From NCBI RefSeq assembly GCF_031127815.1, contig NZ_JARXHY010000015.1, forward strand, positions 97,241-161,240: a DNA stretch of 64,000 nucleotides, written 5' to 3'. The notes beneath the pieces are model-generated. The model was given only the letters and a program-made list of their open reading frames with translations, ran no database searches and was not told where the DNA came from. Every line of letters begins with the position of its first letter. Position 1 is the first letter of the stretch. Shown here in pieces: positions 1 through 8,409 of the stretch. The translations under genes and the position numbers were made by a program. Source of the stretch: Pelagicoccus sp. SDUM812003. GTDB lineage: Bacteria > Verrucomicrobiota > Verrucomicrobiia > Opitutales > Opitutaceae.

Positions 1-422
1 TTGACCTTCTTCTCGTAGTCGCTGGCGCTTTGCAGGTCCTGATTCGAGCTGATGGCCTTGGCCGCGATCTCGATGACCTTGTCCACGTCGAAGGGCTTCA
101 TCACATAGTCGTAGGCCCCGAACTTCATGGCTTCGATGGCGGTCTGGGCCGTGCCGAACGCGGTCATGAGCACGATCTGCAGGTTGGCGTTGACCGAGCG
201 CATGTGCTGCAGGGTCTCGATGCCGGAAATCCCGCCCATGCGGATATCCATCAGCACCAGCTCCGGCTTCAGGCCGTTTTTCACCTTCTCGATGCCCTCC
301 TCTCCACTGCCGGCGGTTTCGATCGCGTAGCCTCGACTGCCGAGAACGCGACCGAGCGAGTAACGAATCTCTTCGTCGTCATCGACGATCAAAATGGTGC
401 TGGATCTATCTTCAGAAAGCAT
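1..422 (-). CDS. Response regulator, receiver domain (3' end outside window)
   Basis: N-terminal 140 codons of a two-component response regulator; the C-terminal output domain lies beyond position 1. The receiver fold is complete: acidic cluster D14-D16 (LIVDDDEEIR), phospho-acceptor D59 in LVLMDIRMGG, conserved T87 (LMTAFG) and K109 (YVMKPF). Phosphorylation by a partner histidine kinase would control the missing output domain. The linker after the receiver starts like those of NtrC-type sigma-54 activators, but this cannot be confirmed here. The ATG used gives the usual short lead into the first beta strand; no Shine-Dalgarno sequence is visible before it. Confidence 0.9.
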   Translation of the reverse strand, partial: MLSEDRSSTILIVDDDEEIRYSLGRVLGSRGYAIETAGSGEEGIEKVKNGLKPELVLMDIRMGGISGIETLQHMRSVNANLQIVLMTAFGTAQTAIEAMKFGAYDYVMKPFDVDKVIEIAAKAISSNQDLQSASDYEKKV

Positions 423-563
423 CGGGAGAAAAATGGAATCAAAATAAGTTACGTGGCGGCGCCGTTTCGCCTCCGAGCAGGAAGCATTCCCAGCAAAGCC
501 CTTGCGGGTCAATGCCGATGTTAGCCGACAAATCAGTTCCGCGAACCCCTCGCTCTCCAAGAG

Positions 564-1082
564 CTATTTTCGCCACATCCGCCAGATATCCAGCGAATCG
601 CTCAGCCAAACCTCGCCCTCAGCCCCTTGCGGCCGGTACTCGAGCGGCCAGACCGATACGATCAGGATGCGAAAATGGGAAACGAACAAGCCCAGCCATA
701 GGATCCACCAGCCGCTGCCCACGAGGGTGTTGGTCGCTAGAGCCGCCAGCAGGCCGCAGCCCAACAAACTGGCCGCCGGTCCCGCCAAGGCCACCCAGGT
801 CTGACGCGCCCGGCTCTCCGCCGCCCGATCGTAGCGGGTGAACCCATAGCGAAACCGTCGAGGGCTCAGCCTCAGCTCCAAGCGTCCCAACGTGAAAATC
901 GAGCCTTCCCGGCCCGCAGCCGGCTGGCCAACCTGCAGGCTCACCTTTTGACGCGTCACCAGCAGCGCCATCACAGCATGACCAAGCTCATGCGCCACCA
1001 CCGCGACCCCAAGCCCGAGCCAATAGACCAGCCCGAGCCAAGCGAATTTGACCAAGGCCCAAAGCAGCGGAGCCTCATCCAT
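564..1082 (-). CDS. Small M50-family (site-2 protease-like) membrane metalloprotease
   Basis: A 172-aa hydrophobic protein with the zinc-binding signature HELGH at residues 31-35 inside the first membrane segment, as in M50 intramembrane proteases. Further hydrophobic stretches lie near residues 93-115 and 120-140. After them, a PLEYRPQGAEGE stretch occupies the place of the second M50 motif, in which an Asp normally completes the zinc site; no clear NPxDG is seen, so the third ligand is uncertain. It has no PDZ domain and is shorter than RseP-type proteases. It may act on membrane proteins or be a peptidase homologue of changed function. It lies between a response regulator and a hydrolase on the same strand, with over 60 nt on each side. 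Confidence 0.75.
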   Translation of the reverse strand: MDEAPLLWALVKFAWLGLVYWLGLGVAVVAHELGHAVMALLVTRQKVSLQVGQPAAGREGSIFTLGRLELRLSPRRFRYGFTRYDRAAESRARQTWVALAGPAASLLGCGLLAALATNTLVGSGWWILWLGLFVSHFRILIVSVWPLEYRPQGAEGEVWLSDSLDIWRMWRK

Positions 1083-1142
1083 GGCGCCGTCCTCCGGCCA
1101 ATGGCCTAGCCCCTGCCAGCCTAAGACAGCGGGAGCTGCCGA

Positions 1143-1919
1143 CTACTCGGCGAATTCCTTGATGATCTCCACAAAGCGCTCTCTGCATTCGAAATGCGGG
1201 TTATGTCCGCTTTCCGCGATCACTTCAATCCCGCTCGCCGGAAAATGCCTGCGGATCAAAGGGATGTCCTCCTTGGAAAAAAACCGAGACCGGCCGCCCA
1301 TCACGAAAAGGCTATCGCCGTCGTAGCGCTGCTCGTCGCTCAGACTCGTCCGCTCCAACTCCCGCAGCGAATCCTGGATCGCGTCGAGATTGATGGTCCA
1401 GCGAAACGCGTTCGTCTCTTCGTCCCGGACCAGGTTCGTCACCAGAAACTTGCGCATGGACCAGCTTTTCACGTACGGCTCCAGAGCCGCTTCCGCATCG
1501 GAGCGCGATTTCAGGGAGGACAGTTCCACCGCCCGCATGCCCTCGAATTCCGGATCGTGGGCCGTGGGATTCTTCTTCGGCACGATGTCCACCACCACCA
1601 GCTTGCGCAGCAGCCCAGGCTGCTCGCAGGCGAGCTTCATAGCCAGTTTCCCCCCCATGGAATGACCGATCAGAATCGGCCGAGCGGTCAGGCGTTTCTC
1701 GATAAACCCCGTCACGTCCTCCGCCATCGCCGCGTAGGAATGCGGCGCGGCCCACGGAGATTCGCCATGGTTTCTCAAATCCAGGCAAAACACATGAAAA
1801 GCCTCGCCCAAGGCCTGAGCGGCCGCCTGCCAGTTGCGAGACGACCCCAGCAGCCCGTGCATAATCACCAGCGGCTGCTTCCCCGCCTCGCCATATTCTC
1901 GGTAAAACAAATCGACCAT
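1143..1919 (-). CDS. Alpha/beta hydrolase (YbfF-like esterase family)
   Basis: A cytoplasmic alpha/beta-hydrolase of about 258 aa. It shows the oxyanion-loop motif HGLLGSSRNW, the DLRNHGES strand that follows it in this family, the nucleophile elbow GHSMGG (Ser about 87) and a C-terminal catalytic His in ESGHNPHFE (about 239). The order and spacing match E. coli YbfF-type esterases, which hydrolyse acyl-CoA and small esters; the natural substrate is not predictable. The frame is open 42 nt further upstream to a TTG, but the ATG at MVDLFYREYG fits the family start. Confidence 0.88.
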   Translation of the reverse strand: MVDLFYREYGEAGKQPLVIMHGLLGSSRNWQAAAQALGEAFHVFCLDLRNHGESPWAAPHSYAAMAEDVTGFIEKRLTARPILIGHSMGGKLAMKLACEQPGLLRKLVVVDIVPKKNPTAHDPEFEGMRAVELSSLKSRSDAEAALEPYVKSWSMRKFLVTNLVRDEETNAFRWTINLDAIQDSLRELERTSLSDEQRYDGDSLFVMGGRSRFFSKEDIPLIRRHFPASGIEVIAESGHNPHFECRERFVEIIKEFAE

Positions 1920-2007
1920 CGCCCCAACACCAAGCGATTCCGCCGCATCATAACAACTCAAAAGGCAGCGTCCAACGTCCCCCTCTTCCTCCCAGCTTCC
2001 AGGCGAA

Positions 2008-3390
2008 CTATCCCTTCCGCTTCGCGAGATTCTCTAAAATCCTAGCCCTTACCTCTTCCGGCAGCTCGTCGTGATCTTCCACATACTGCCTGACCGCCCA
2101 CGCCAATCGATCCGTCATCTCCCCTTTATTCACCGCCATCGTGTACTCGCTCATGCTAAACAGAGCCTTACCTATCGAAACGGGATCCTCCAAAGCATCT
2201 ACGAAGCCCACGATGCGTTCCACCGGCTCGCCATGATGAACCGCCGGGTTGAACAATCCCCAGATCGCGTACTCTTTCGTCCGCCCCGCTGGCAGCTCTC
2301 GATAGTAAGCCTCAGCCGCGTCCAAGTCCGCGATGGCCCACTGCGAGAGCGCATCCCGGGTGTGATTCGCCCGGGCTGTCTCGCTTTTCAAGGTCGAGAT
2401 TCCGGCCAAAGCGAGTTGCGGATTCGCTTGCGAAAGCGTTGGCACCAATCCCTTCAGCACCTCGTCCGCTTGCTCCAGCTCCGCCACACGTCCGATCAAG
2501 GTCTCCAACTCGTCCGCGGTGCAAGCGGCCGCCCACTCCTTGGCAATCGGCACCAGAGCATTTCGTATGAGACCCGCGTCGCCACTTTCCAAAACGTATT
2601 CAAACGCCCCTTGCCCATCCACCGACGCCCAGCCTTCCAAAATCCCCGCCATCGCTTTCTGCGAAAGCTTCGAGTCCCCCAAACGCCCCAGCTCAGCGAT
2701 CGGGGCCTCCGAGTCGTAACGTCCCCAATCCTTGAACAAACTCTCCACGAGAAACGCACGTCCCTCAACTTCGCTGCTCAACAAGCGCCCCAACATCGCT
2801 CTCCGTTGATCATCCGTTTCCAGTCGAGAAACCGCTTTGTCGAACAAGCGCGTGCGATTGTACTGACTATCCACCTCGAATAGAAACCGCGTCGCCTGAT
2901 CGCTATCCATCTCCGCGACCGCTCCCAGCAAGGCCCCCACCGATCCCACCAGCATCATTCCCTGGTTCGAAATCTCCATCATCGCATTCCAAGCCTCACG
3001 CGGCGAACGCCGAGCCCAGCCGATAGCCGCGCTTTCCAGATACTTGATGCGATCCCGTCCGCTCAACGTTTTCGCATACGCAAACGCCGCCTCGCCATCC
3101 GCTCGTCCCCACTCCTCAAACAGCCGTGCGATCGCCTCCACCTTGCTCGGCCCGTTCTCGCGCCCCAACAACACCTGATACCGCGACTCGAAATCGCTAG
3201 ACTGCGCCTCGACTCCAACCACCTCAGTCGATCGATCGCCTGATAGCTCTCCACCCGTCTCCGACGATGACGGACTAGCCTCAACCGCGCGGCGCTCTGC
3301 GGCCTCCTTCTCTTCGTTCCACAGCCAAACGCCGATCAACGAGGCGGAAACAAAACCAAACAATGCGACAGCAATCGGGGCGGATTTCAT
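2008..3390 (-). CDS. Membrane-anchored helical-repeat protein, unknown function
   Basis: About 460 aa. An N-terminal hydrophobic segment (residues 4-22, PIAVALFGFVSASLIGVWLW) acts as signal anchor. An acidic Ser-rich spacer follows, then an all-helical body made of diverged repeats whose recurring pattern is W-x3-D-x2-A-A-x2-Y (for example EWGRADGEAAFAY, EGWASVDGQGAFEY, SQWAIADLDAAEAYY). The repeats resemble TPR or HEAT-like solenoids, suggesting a periplasmic or cell-surface scaffold. I know of no assigned function; proteins with W-x3-D-x2-A repeats seem common in Verrucomicrobiota. The ATG at MKSAPIAVAL was chosen because it places the hydrophobic anchor at the N terminus; the frame continues 34 codons upstream without a convincing start. 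Confidence 0.7.
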   Translation of the reverse strand: MKSAPIAVALFGFVSASLIGVWLWNEEKEAAERRAVEASPSSSETGGELSGDRSTEVVGVEAQSSDFESRYQVLLGRENGPSKVEAIARLFEEWGRADGEAAFAYAKTLSGRDRIKYLESAAIGWARRSPREAWNAMMEISNQGMMLVGSVGALLGAVAEMDSDQATRFLFEVDSQYNRTRLFDKAVSRLETDDQRRAMLGRLLSSEVEGRAFLVESLFKDWGRYDSEAPIAELGRLGDSKLSQKAMAGILEGWASVDGQGAFEYVLESGDAGLIRNALVPIAKEWAAACTADELETLIGRVAELEQADEVLKGLVPTLSQANPQLALAGISTLKSETARANHTRDALSQWAIADLDAAEAYYRELPAGRTKEYAIWGLFNPAVHHGEPVERIVGFVDALEDPVSIGKALFSMSEYTMAVNKGEMTDRLAWAVRQYVEDHDELPEEVRARILENLAKRKG

Positions 3391-3559
3391 ACGAGGGAGG
3401 GCTCCAGAAGAGTGAAAGGACCCGCTCTTGGTAAAAATCACCAGCGCTTTGTTCCCCACCCGGGACTCCGAGTATGAACCGAAACGCCCCATCCTCCCAC
3501 ATCAGCGACTCAAACCAACGTGTCGCCCCAACGAATCCCCCTCGTCGAACGAAAGCAAA

Positions 3560-3592
3560 CGATCCCAAAAATCTGCGTAATCTGTGGGCAAA
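3560..3592. repeat. Short dispersed repeat of the 'ctgcgtaatctgtggg' type
   Basis: The 232-336 nt gap upstream of mutS holds the element AATCTGCGTAATCTGTGGG. It resembles a short intergenic sequence I recognise from many high-GC genomes, where it occurs as scattered copies. No second copy is in this window, so the call rests on memory of the sequence type. The rest of the gap is C-rich and shows no other signal. Confidence 0.3.
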
Positions 3593-3726
3593 CAACCTTT
3601 TCGCTCCCCCACATTCCCCGTCGTTTCAAAAAACCCTTTACCTCCCAACGCCTCCCTTCAAATTTTCTCCCTTCCCAGTCCGCCTTCCATCTATCACCTT
3701 TCATTATTCCACCCATCCCTTCTCCT

Positions 3727-6357
3727 ATGGCTCGCGAAAAGAAGCTCACCCCCATGATGCAGCAGTACTTCGAGGTAAAAAAAGGCCTCCCTGCGAATAC
3801 CTTGCTGCTCTTCCGACTGGGGGACTTCTACGAGATGTTTCACGAGGACGCCGAAGTCGGCGCCCAAGTCCTGGGCATCACCCTGACCAAGCGCAGCGAC
3901 TACAAGATGGCGGGCATCCCTTTCCACGCCGCGGAGCAATACATCGGCAAAGTTCTTAAAGCGGGCATGAAGGTCGCTATCTGCGATCAGGTGGAAACGC
4001 CCAAGGCGGGCAAACTGGTCAAACGGGCCCTGACCCGTATCCTAACTCCGGGTACAACGATCGAGGACAACCAGCTCGACTCGCAGCGAAACCACTTTCT
4101 CGCCGCCCTCGAGTACGACAAGGCTGGCTTCTCCCTGGCGTGGATCGACCTCTCCACTGGCGAATTCACCATCGCTCACGATCCCAAGCCGGACGACCTG
4201 CTTCCAGTACTCGTCTCCATCGACCCGGCGGAACTGCTGCTCATCGAAGGCAGCCAGGAAAACTGGCAGAAGAACTCTCACCACAATCCGGTATACGAAG
4301 AGCTGATACATTTCGCCAACAGCCGAGCCACCAGCGAGCTGCCAGGATTCCAGTTCGATAGCGACGCCGGAGCCCAGTCGGTGATGGAAACCTTGGGCGT
4401 TATCAACCTGGAGGGCTTCGGTATCGACAAGAAACACGATGCCCTCGGCTGCGCCGGAGCCCTGCTCCACTACGCCACGGAAACCCTTTGCGCCAAGCCG
4501 GAGAACCTGTCCTCGATCCATGAATACAGCGCGAAGGAATCGCTGCTGATCGATCCCGCGACCCTGCGAAATCTCGAGATCTTCAAATCGACACGCGGCC
4601 TGCGTGAAGGCTCGCTCATCGATGCCATCAACGGCTGCAAAACCGCCGCTGGCTCCCGCAGACTGGAAAAGTGGCTCATAGCTCCGGAACGCGACATCGA
4701 TGAGCTCAATCGACGACTCGACTGCGTCGACGCCCTCTACGCCAATCCCATGGCGACCACCGAACTGCAGGACAAGCTCAAGTCCGTGCGGGATATCAAA
4801 CGCATCCTCTCGCGCATGCAGAACCGCCTGCGCAATCCGCGCGAGCTTGGCGGCGTGCGCGACACCCTGGCCCAAATCCCCGTACTGCGCCAGCTCATCG
4901 AAGAAGCCACCCCAGAGGGGGCGACCTCAATGGTGGCAGCCGACGTCCCGGCGGGAGCAAACGATGCAGGATCACCCCCCACCCACTCCCTTCTCGCCCT
5001 CCGCGACGCCCTCCACCCGCTGCCCGCCTTGGCGGAGCTACTGGATCGAGCTCTCAAGGAGGAGCTTCCCTCCAAGCTCGACGATGGCGGATACATCGCC
5101 AAAGGCTACGACCCCGAACTGGACCGTATGCTCTCGCTCACTACAGACAACAAAGTCTGGTTGGCGGAACTCGAGTCCAGCGAACGCGCCCGCACTGGCA
5201 TCAAGAACCTGAAGGTGAAGTACAATGGCGCCTTCGGCTACTTCATCGAGGTCACCAAATCCAATCTCTCGCTTGTACCCGAAGAGTACATACGCAAGCA
5301 AACCACCGTGAACGCGGAGCGCTTCATCACCGAAGACCTCAAAGCGAAAGAAAAGGAGATCTTTCACGCCGAAGAAAATTCCAAGCGGCGCGAGGAGGAG
5401 CTTTTCCTCGGACTGATCGAGGCGGTCCTGGAGGAAAGTCACGCCCTCACCGAAACCGCCGACGCGCTGGCCGAACTTGACGTCTATTGCGGCTGGTCGG
5501 AAATCGCCCGTCGCTGGGACTACTGCCGCCCCTCGCTGCACGATTCCGATCGCATCGACATTTCCCAAGGTCGTCACCCCGTGGTCGAGCAGATGCTGCG
5601 CAAAGATTCCTCCGGCCTCGCAGGCAGTCACGCCTTCGTGCCGAACAACATAGACATCAGCGCATCCGAAAATCAAATACACCTCATCACCGGCCCCAAC
5701 ATGGCGGGCAAGTCCACCTTCATTCGCCAGGTCGCCCTCATCACCCTCATGGCCCAGATCGGCTGCTTCGTGCCAGCCGCTGAAGCTAACATCGGTCTGG
5801 TGGACCGCATCTTCTCCCGCGTCGGCGCCAGCGACGACCTCGCTCGAGGAAACTCCACCTTCATGGTGGAGATGAACGAGACCGCCAACATCCTCAACAA
5901 CGCCACCGAGCGCAGTCTGATCATTCTCGACGAGATCGGACGCGGCACCTCCACCTACGACGGGCTCTCCATCGCTTGGTCGGTCATCGAGCACCTGCAC
6001 CGCGACCCCGATAGCGGACCCAAAACCCTTTTCGCCACCCACTACCAAGAGCTCACCCAGCTCGACAAGCATCTCGATCGTCTGGAAAACTACAGCGTGG
6101 CGGTCAAGGAGTGGAACGACGAGATCGTCTTCGTGCGCCAGGTGGTCAAAGGGGCCGCCGATCGCAGCTACGGCATCCAAGTGGCCCGCCTGGCTGGATT
6201 GCCCGCTCCCGTCATCGATCGGGCCAAGGAAATACTGGAAAAACTGGAATCCGAGGACGCCACCGTCACCGTGTCCGCTCCCGCCAAAGCCCCGGTCGCC
6301 AAACCGCGCAAGAAGATCAAGGTCGCCAAGGACGAGAACCAACTCGGCCTCTTCTAG
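3727..6357 (+). CDS. mutS: DNA mismatch repair protein MutS
   Basis: Full-length MutS1 of 876 aa, which recognises base mismatches and small loops and recruits MutL. The N-terminal mismatch-binding domain begins MAREKKLTPMMQQYFEVK and carries the FYEMF motif with the Phe-x-Glu that contacts the mismatch. Connector, lever and clamp domains follow. The ATPase has Walker A GPNMAGKST (656-664), Walker B LIILDEIGRGTST and the signature STFMVEMNE. The last residues, NQLGLF, match the beta-clamp-binding consensus QLxLF. An odd Gly/Ala/Pro-rich insert (about residues 393-422) interrupts the lever region. The frame is open upstream, but only this ATG matches the family N terminus. Confidence 0.98.
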   Translation: MAREKKLTPMMQQYFEVKKGLPANTLLLFRLGDFYEMFHEDAEVGAQVLGITLTKRSDYKMAGIPFHAAEQYIGKVLKAGMKVAICDQVETPKAGKLVKRALTRILTPGTTIEDNQLDSQRNHFLAALEYDKAGFSLAWIDLSTGEFTIAHDPKPDDLLPVLVSIDPAELLLIEGSQENWQKNSHHNPVYEELIHFANSRATSELPGFQFDSDAGAQSVMETLGVINLEGFGIDKKHDALGCAGALLHYATETLCAKPENLSSIHEYSAKESLLIDPATLRNLEIFKSTRGLREGSLIDAINGCKTAAGSRRLEKWLIAPERDIDELNRRLDCVDALYANPMATTELQDKLKSVRDIKRILSRMQNRLRNPRELGGVRDTLAQIPVLRQLIEEATPEGATSMVAADVPAGANDAGSPPTHSLLALRDALHPLPALAELLDRALKEELPSKLDDGGYIAKGYDPELDRMLSLTTDNKVWLAELESSERARTGIKNLKVKYNGAFGYFIEVTKSNLSLVPEEYIRKQTTVNAERFITEDLKAKEKEIFHAEENSKRREEELFLGLIEAVLEESHALTETADALAELDVYCGWSEIARRWDYCRPSLHDSDRIDISQGRHPVVEQMLRKDSSGLAGSHAFVPNNIDISASENQIHLITGPNMAGKSTFIRQVALITLMAQIGCFVPAAEANIGLVDRIFSRVGASDDLARGNSTFMVEMNETANILNNATERSLIILDEIGRGTSTYDGLSIAWSVIEHLHRDPDSGPKTLFATHYQELTQLDKHLDRLENYSVAVKEWNDEIVFVRQVVKGAADRSYGIQVARLAGLPAPVIDRAKEILEKLESEDATVTVSAPAKAPVAKPRKKIKVAKDENQLGLF

Positions 6358-6359
6358 CT

Positions 6360-6385
6360 GGTGGAGCGGGACCTCCGGGCACGCT
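6360..6385. repeat. Dispersed short repeat, 'ggagcgggacctccgggcacgct' family, copy 1
   Basis: Sequence GTGGAGCGGGACCTCCGGGC followed by ACGCT, immediately after the mutS stop codon. Related copies lie at 19,499-19,520 and 29,737-29,760. The core GGAGCGGGACCTCC is partly self-complementary, so it can fold as a small hairpin. The intergenic position and repetition suggest a REP-like element. Confidence 0.6.
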
Positions 6386-6529
6386 CCCTCCTTCCTCCCC
6401 TCCAGAAAAGCTCCCGTTGCCCAGCGGATCAGTTTTCCTTCAACCGACTTGCGATATGCGCATAGGAATTGAATTAGACCACCTAAACGTATAACATCCA
6501 TAAATTAGCCAAACTAATCCGTTTCCGCC

Positions 6530-6838
6530 ATGCGAAGTTTCGCGCAGGAAGCCTCCGACGCTACCGCTTCGCCTCCAGCGAGCGACCGCCTCGTTTTCCG
6601 TCCGATCGAAAACACCCAACTCCATACTCCTATGCTGAAGGAAAGAACTCTGGAGATCCCCTGTAAGATCATGAATCAGGATGTGAGATTGTCCCTCGCG
6701 TGCTACGAAGACGAAAACACTTCCTTTCATAGCCCCAGCATGCTCAGCAGCTGCGACTGCTCCCGCCAGTGCGGCGTGAAGACCGAAAGCTGTCTGCGCT
6801 GGGAACGCTGCGCCTTCTACGGCGCCACCTTCGAGTAG
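6530..6838 (+). CDS. Small Cys-rich protein, unknown
   Basis: Up to 102 aa; a 68-aa form from the ATG at 6632 (MLKERTLEIPCKIMNQDVRL) is equally possible. The C terminus holds a Cys cluster, CDCSRQC, then TESC and ERCAFYG, with spacing C-x-C-x3-C-x6-C-x5-C, plus two upstream Cys. This suggests zinc or iron-sulfur binding. I do not recognise the family. It stands 172 nt downstream of mutS and is followed by a strong terminator, which supports it being a real transcribed gene. Confidence 0.5.
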   Translation: MRSFAQEASDATASPPASDRLVFRPIENTQLHTPMLKERTLEIPCKIMNQDVRLSLACYEDENTSFHSPSMLSSCDCSRQCGVKTESCLRWERCAFYGATFE

Positions 6839-6860
6839 CCGTACCTCAGTCCGGTTCGCC

Positions 6861-6937
6861 ACGAGGCGACACCTTGTCAAGAGTCCCTTCGCCAACCACG
6901 AGACGACTCCCTGCAAGGTGTTGCCTCGTCGCTTTTT
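6861..6937 (+). terminator. Long stem-loop followed by T-tract
   Basis: Arms ACGAGGCGACACCTTG (6861-6876) and CAAGGTGTTGCCTCGT (6914-6929) pair over 16 positions with one G-T wobble. Inside the loop, GAGTC and GACTC can form a second small stem. CGCTTTTTC follows at once (T-run 6933-6937). This is an intrinsic terminator for the small gene ending at 6838. The long 37-nt loop is unusual and the element could also be a structured RNA end. Confidence 0.75.
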
Positions 6938-6982
6938 CAGCCCCTTCCCAAGCCCTCCGTATCCGGCCCGCGCGCGCCATCC

Positions 6983-7011
6983 GAGTTTCCTCATTTTTCG
7001 TACGGAAACTC
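6983..7011. promoter_or_regulatory. Inverted repeat upstream of first GH26 gene, possible operator
   Basis: Perfect 8-nt inverted repeat GAGTTTCC ... GGAAACTC separated by 13 nt, about 90 nt before the start of the first mannanase. It may be a regulator site or an mRNA hairpin. It has no T-tract, so a terminator is unlikely. Confidence 0.35.
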
Positions 7012-7099
7012 TAATTCTAGGGTCTGCTAAGATCCCTTGCGATCGAGCTCCTTCGTTCCAAACGCCCGTAAACACTTCGACCACTCCCAATCAAACGAC

Positions 7100-8260
7100 A
7101 TGACACCCCTGCTCTCGCGCCTGACCGCGCTGCTCGCGATTTCCCTCGGCGCTTCGTGCCTCGCCAACGATTCCGCTATGACAGACGCTCATTCCCCAAT
7201 CAGTTCTGCAGATTCAACGATTTCCCCAGAAACGGAAGCCCTCCTGCGGAACCTCCACCGCATCGGCTGGGATCCTGATAAAATCATGTTCGGGCAGGAG
7301 TTTCCGCTGAGCTATTCGCGCAGCATGACCGGCATCACCGATGCCACCACTTCCGATGTCAAAGACGTGGTGGGCGACCATCCAGGCGTGCATGGCTCGG
7401 ACTTCCATTTCCTGATCGACAAGGATCCCCACGAACGCGTGGCCCACAAAATCGCCGCCAAAGCAGCCTACGATGCCGGAGCCCTCGTGACCTTCGACTA
7501 CCACTGGCTGGGCAAGTACGGCGGCACCCACGAGTGGCACAAAAGAGACGCCGAAATCCTCTACAACGTCGTGCGCGACGACGATTCCGCGGGCGACGTC
7601 ACCTGGTTCTACCACAGCCTCGATCAGGTGCTGAAGGTGGTGAACGAAGACCTGCAGTTCCCCATCGTTTTCCGTCCTTTCCACGAAATGAACGGCAAGT
7701 GGTTCTGGTGGGGCAGCAAGCTCAAAGGCGGACCGGAAACCTACAAGCAAGCCTACCGGATTCTCGTCGACTACCTGTCGGAGAGAACTGAATACATGCT
7801 GTTTTCCTGGTCGCCCGACAAGGCCCTCGCCCTCGACTGCTACCCCGGCGACGACTACGTGGACATCATCGGCCTCGATGGCTACGGCCAAGGAAACGAA
7901 CACGTGCCCTGGTACACCGTGGAGCAGATGGTCGACCTGCTGGAACAGATGACCGATTTCGCCGCCGAGCGCGGAAAGGTGGTCGCCCTGACGGAAACTG
8001 GCTACGACACCCAGGGCGACATCGCCTATCATACCGAACAGCCGGACTGGTGGACGCGCAGCGTGCTCGAGCCGATCCTGGCTAGCGAAAAAGCCCGTCG
8101 CATCGCCTGGGTCCTCACCTGGATCAACTCCGACTGGTCCGGTCCCTACGCCCCTACCGCCAACTCCCCCCAAGCGTCCCAAGAAGCCTTCCGAGCCTTC
8201 CATGCCCACCCGGTCACCCTCTTCCAAAACGAAGTCGCCCAAGAAAACCTCTACCGCTAG
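7100..8260 (+). CDS. Secreted beta-mannanase, glycoside hydrolase family 26 (copy 1)
   Basis: A 386-aa GH26 endo-1,4-beta-mannosidase that would cut mannan or galactomannan backbones. An N-terminal signal peptide (MTPLLSRLTALLAISLGASCLA) precedes the (beta/alpha)8 barrel. The acid/base Glu lies in RPFHEMNGKWFWWG (E196) and the nucleophile in ALTETGYDT (E299); both are diagnostic for the family. It has no carbohydrate-binding module. The next gene is a close paralogue (about 60% identical by eye), so the pair arose by tandem duplication. The ATG at 7100 was chosen because it starts the signal peptide; the longer frame adds 21 unlikely residues. The Cys at residue 20 follows LGAS, a poor lipobox, so this copy is probably soluble or periplasmic. 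Confidence 0.9.
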   Translation: MTPLLSRLTALLAISLGASCLANDSAMTDAHSPISSADSTISPETEALLRNLHRIGWDPDKIMFGQEFPLSYSRSMTGITDATTSDVKDVVGDHPGVHGSDFHFLIDKDPHERVAHKIAAKAAYDAGALVTFDYHWLGKYGGTHEWHKRDAEILYNVVRDDDSAGDVTWFYHSLDQVLKVVNEDLQFPIVFRPFHEMNGKWFWWGSKLKGGPETYKQAYRILVDYLSERTEYMLFSWSPDKALALDCYPGDDYVDIIGLDGYGQGNEHVPWYTVEQMVDLLEQMTDFAAERGKVVALTETGYDTQGDIAYHTEQPDWWTRSVLEPILASEKARRIAWVLTWINSDWSGPYAPTANSPQASQEAFRAFHAHPVTLFQNEVAQENLYR

Positions 8261-8287
8261 CGCCCCGCCCACGCGCAGAACTCGCGC

Positions 8288-8319
8288 AACTCTTCCTTGC
8301 AACGTTGCAAAAAAGAGTT
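8288..8319. promoter_or_regulatory. 32-nt palindrome with central CG, candidate LacI-type operator
   Basis: Core TTGCAACGTTGCAA (8297-8310) is a perfect palindrome with a central CG, as is typical of LacI-family sites. It is nested in outer arms AACTCTT and AAGAGTT (8288-8294, 8313-8319), also perfectly matched. It lies 90 nt before the second GH26 start. A near copy of its right half occurs at 21,021-21,043 before another gene. It could serve as a sugar-responsive operator for the mannanase. As an alternative, the minus strand reads as a hairpin with a T-run, so a terminator role on that strand is possible though no minus-strand gene ends there. Confidence 0.5.
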
Positions 8320-8409
8320 CGCAACACTGGGACTCATCGTCGCCCGCGCCGGGAGCGGGGGCGTCTCGTCGTTTGCAAATTTCTCATTCGTTTCCAAGCT
8401 TACGTTTCG

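Noticed and set aside
5038..6501. Long open frame (487 codons) antisense to mutS
   Set aside because: Composition-driven shadow of mutS; protein sequence has no family resemblance.
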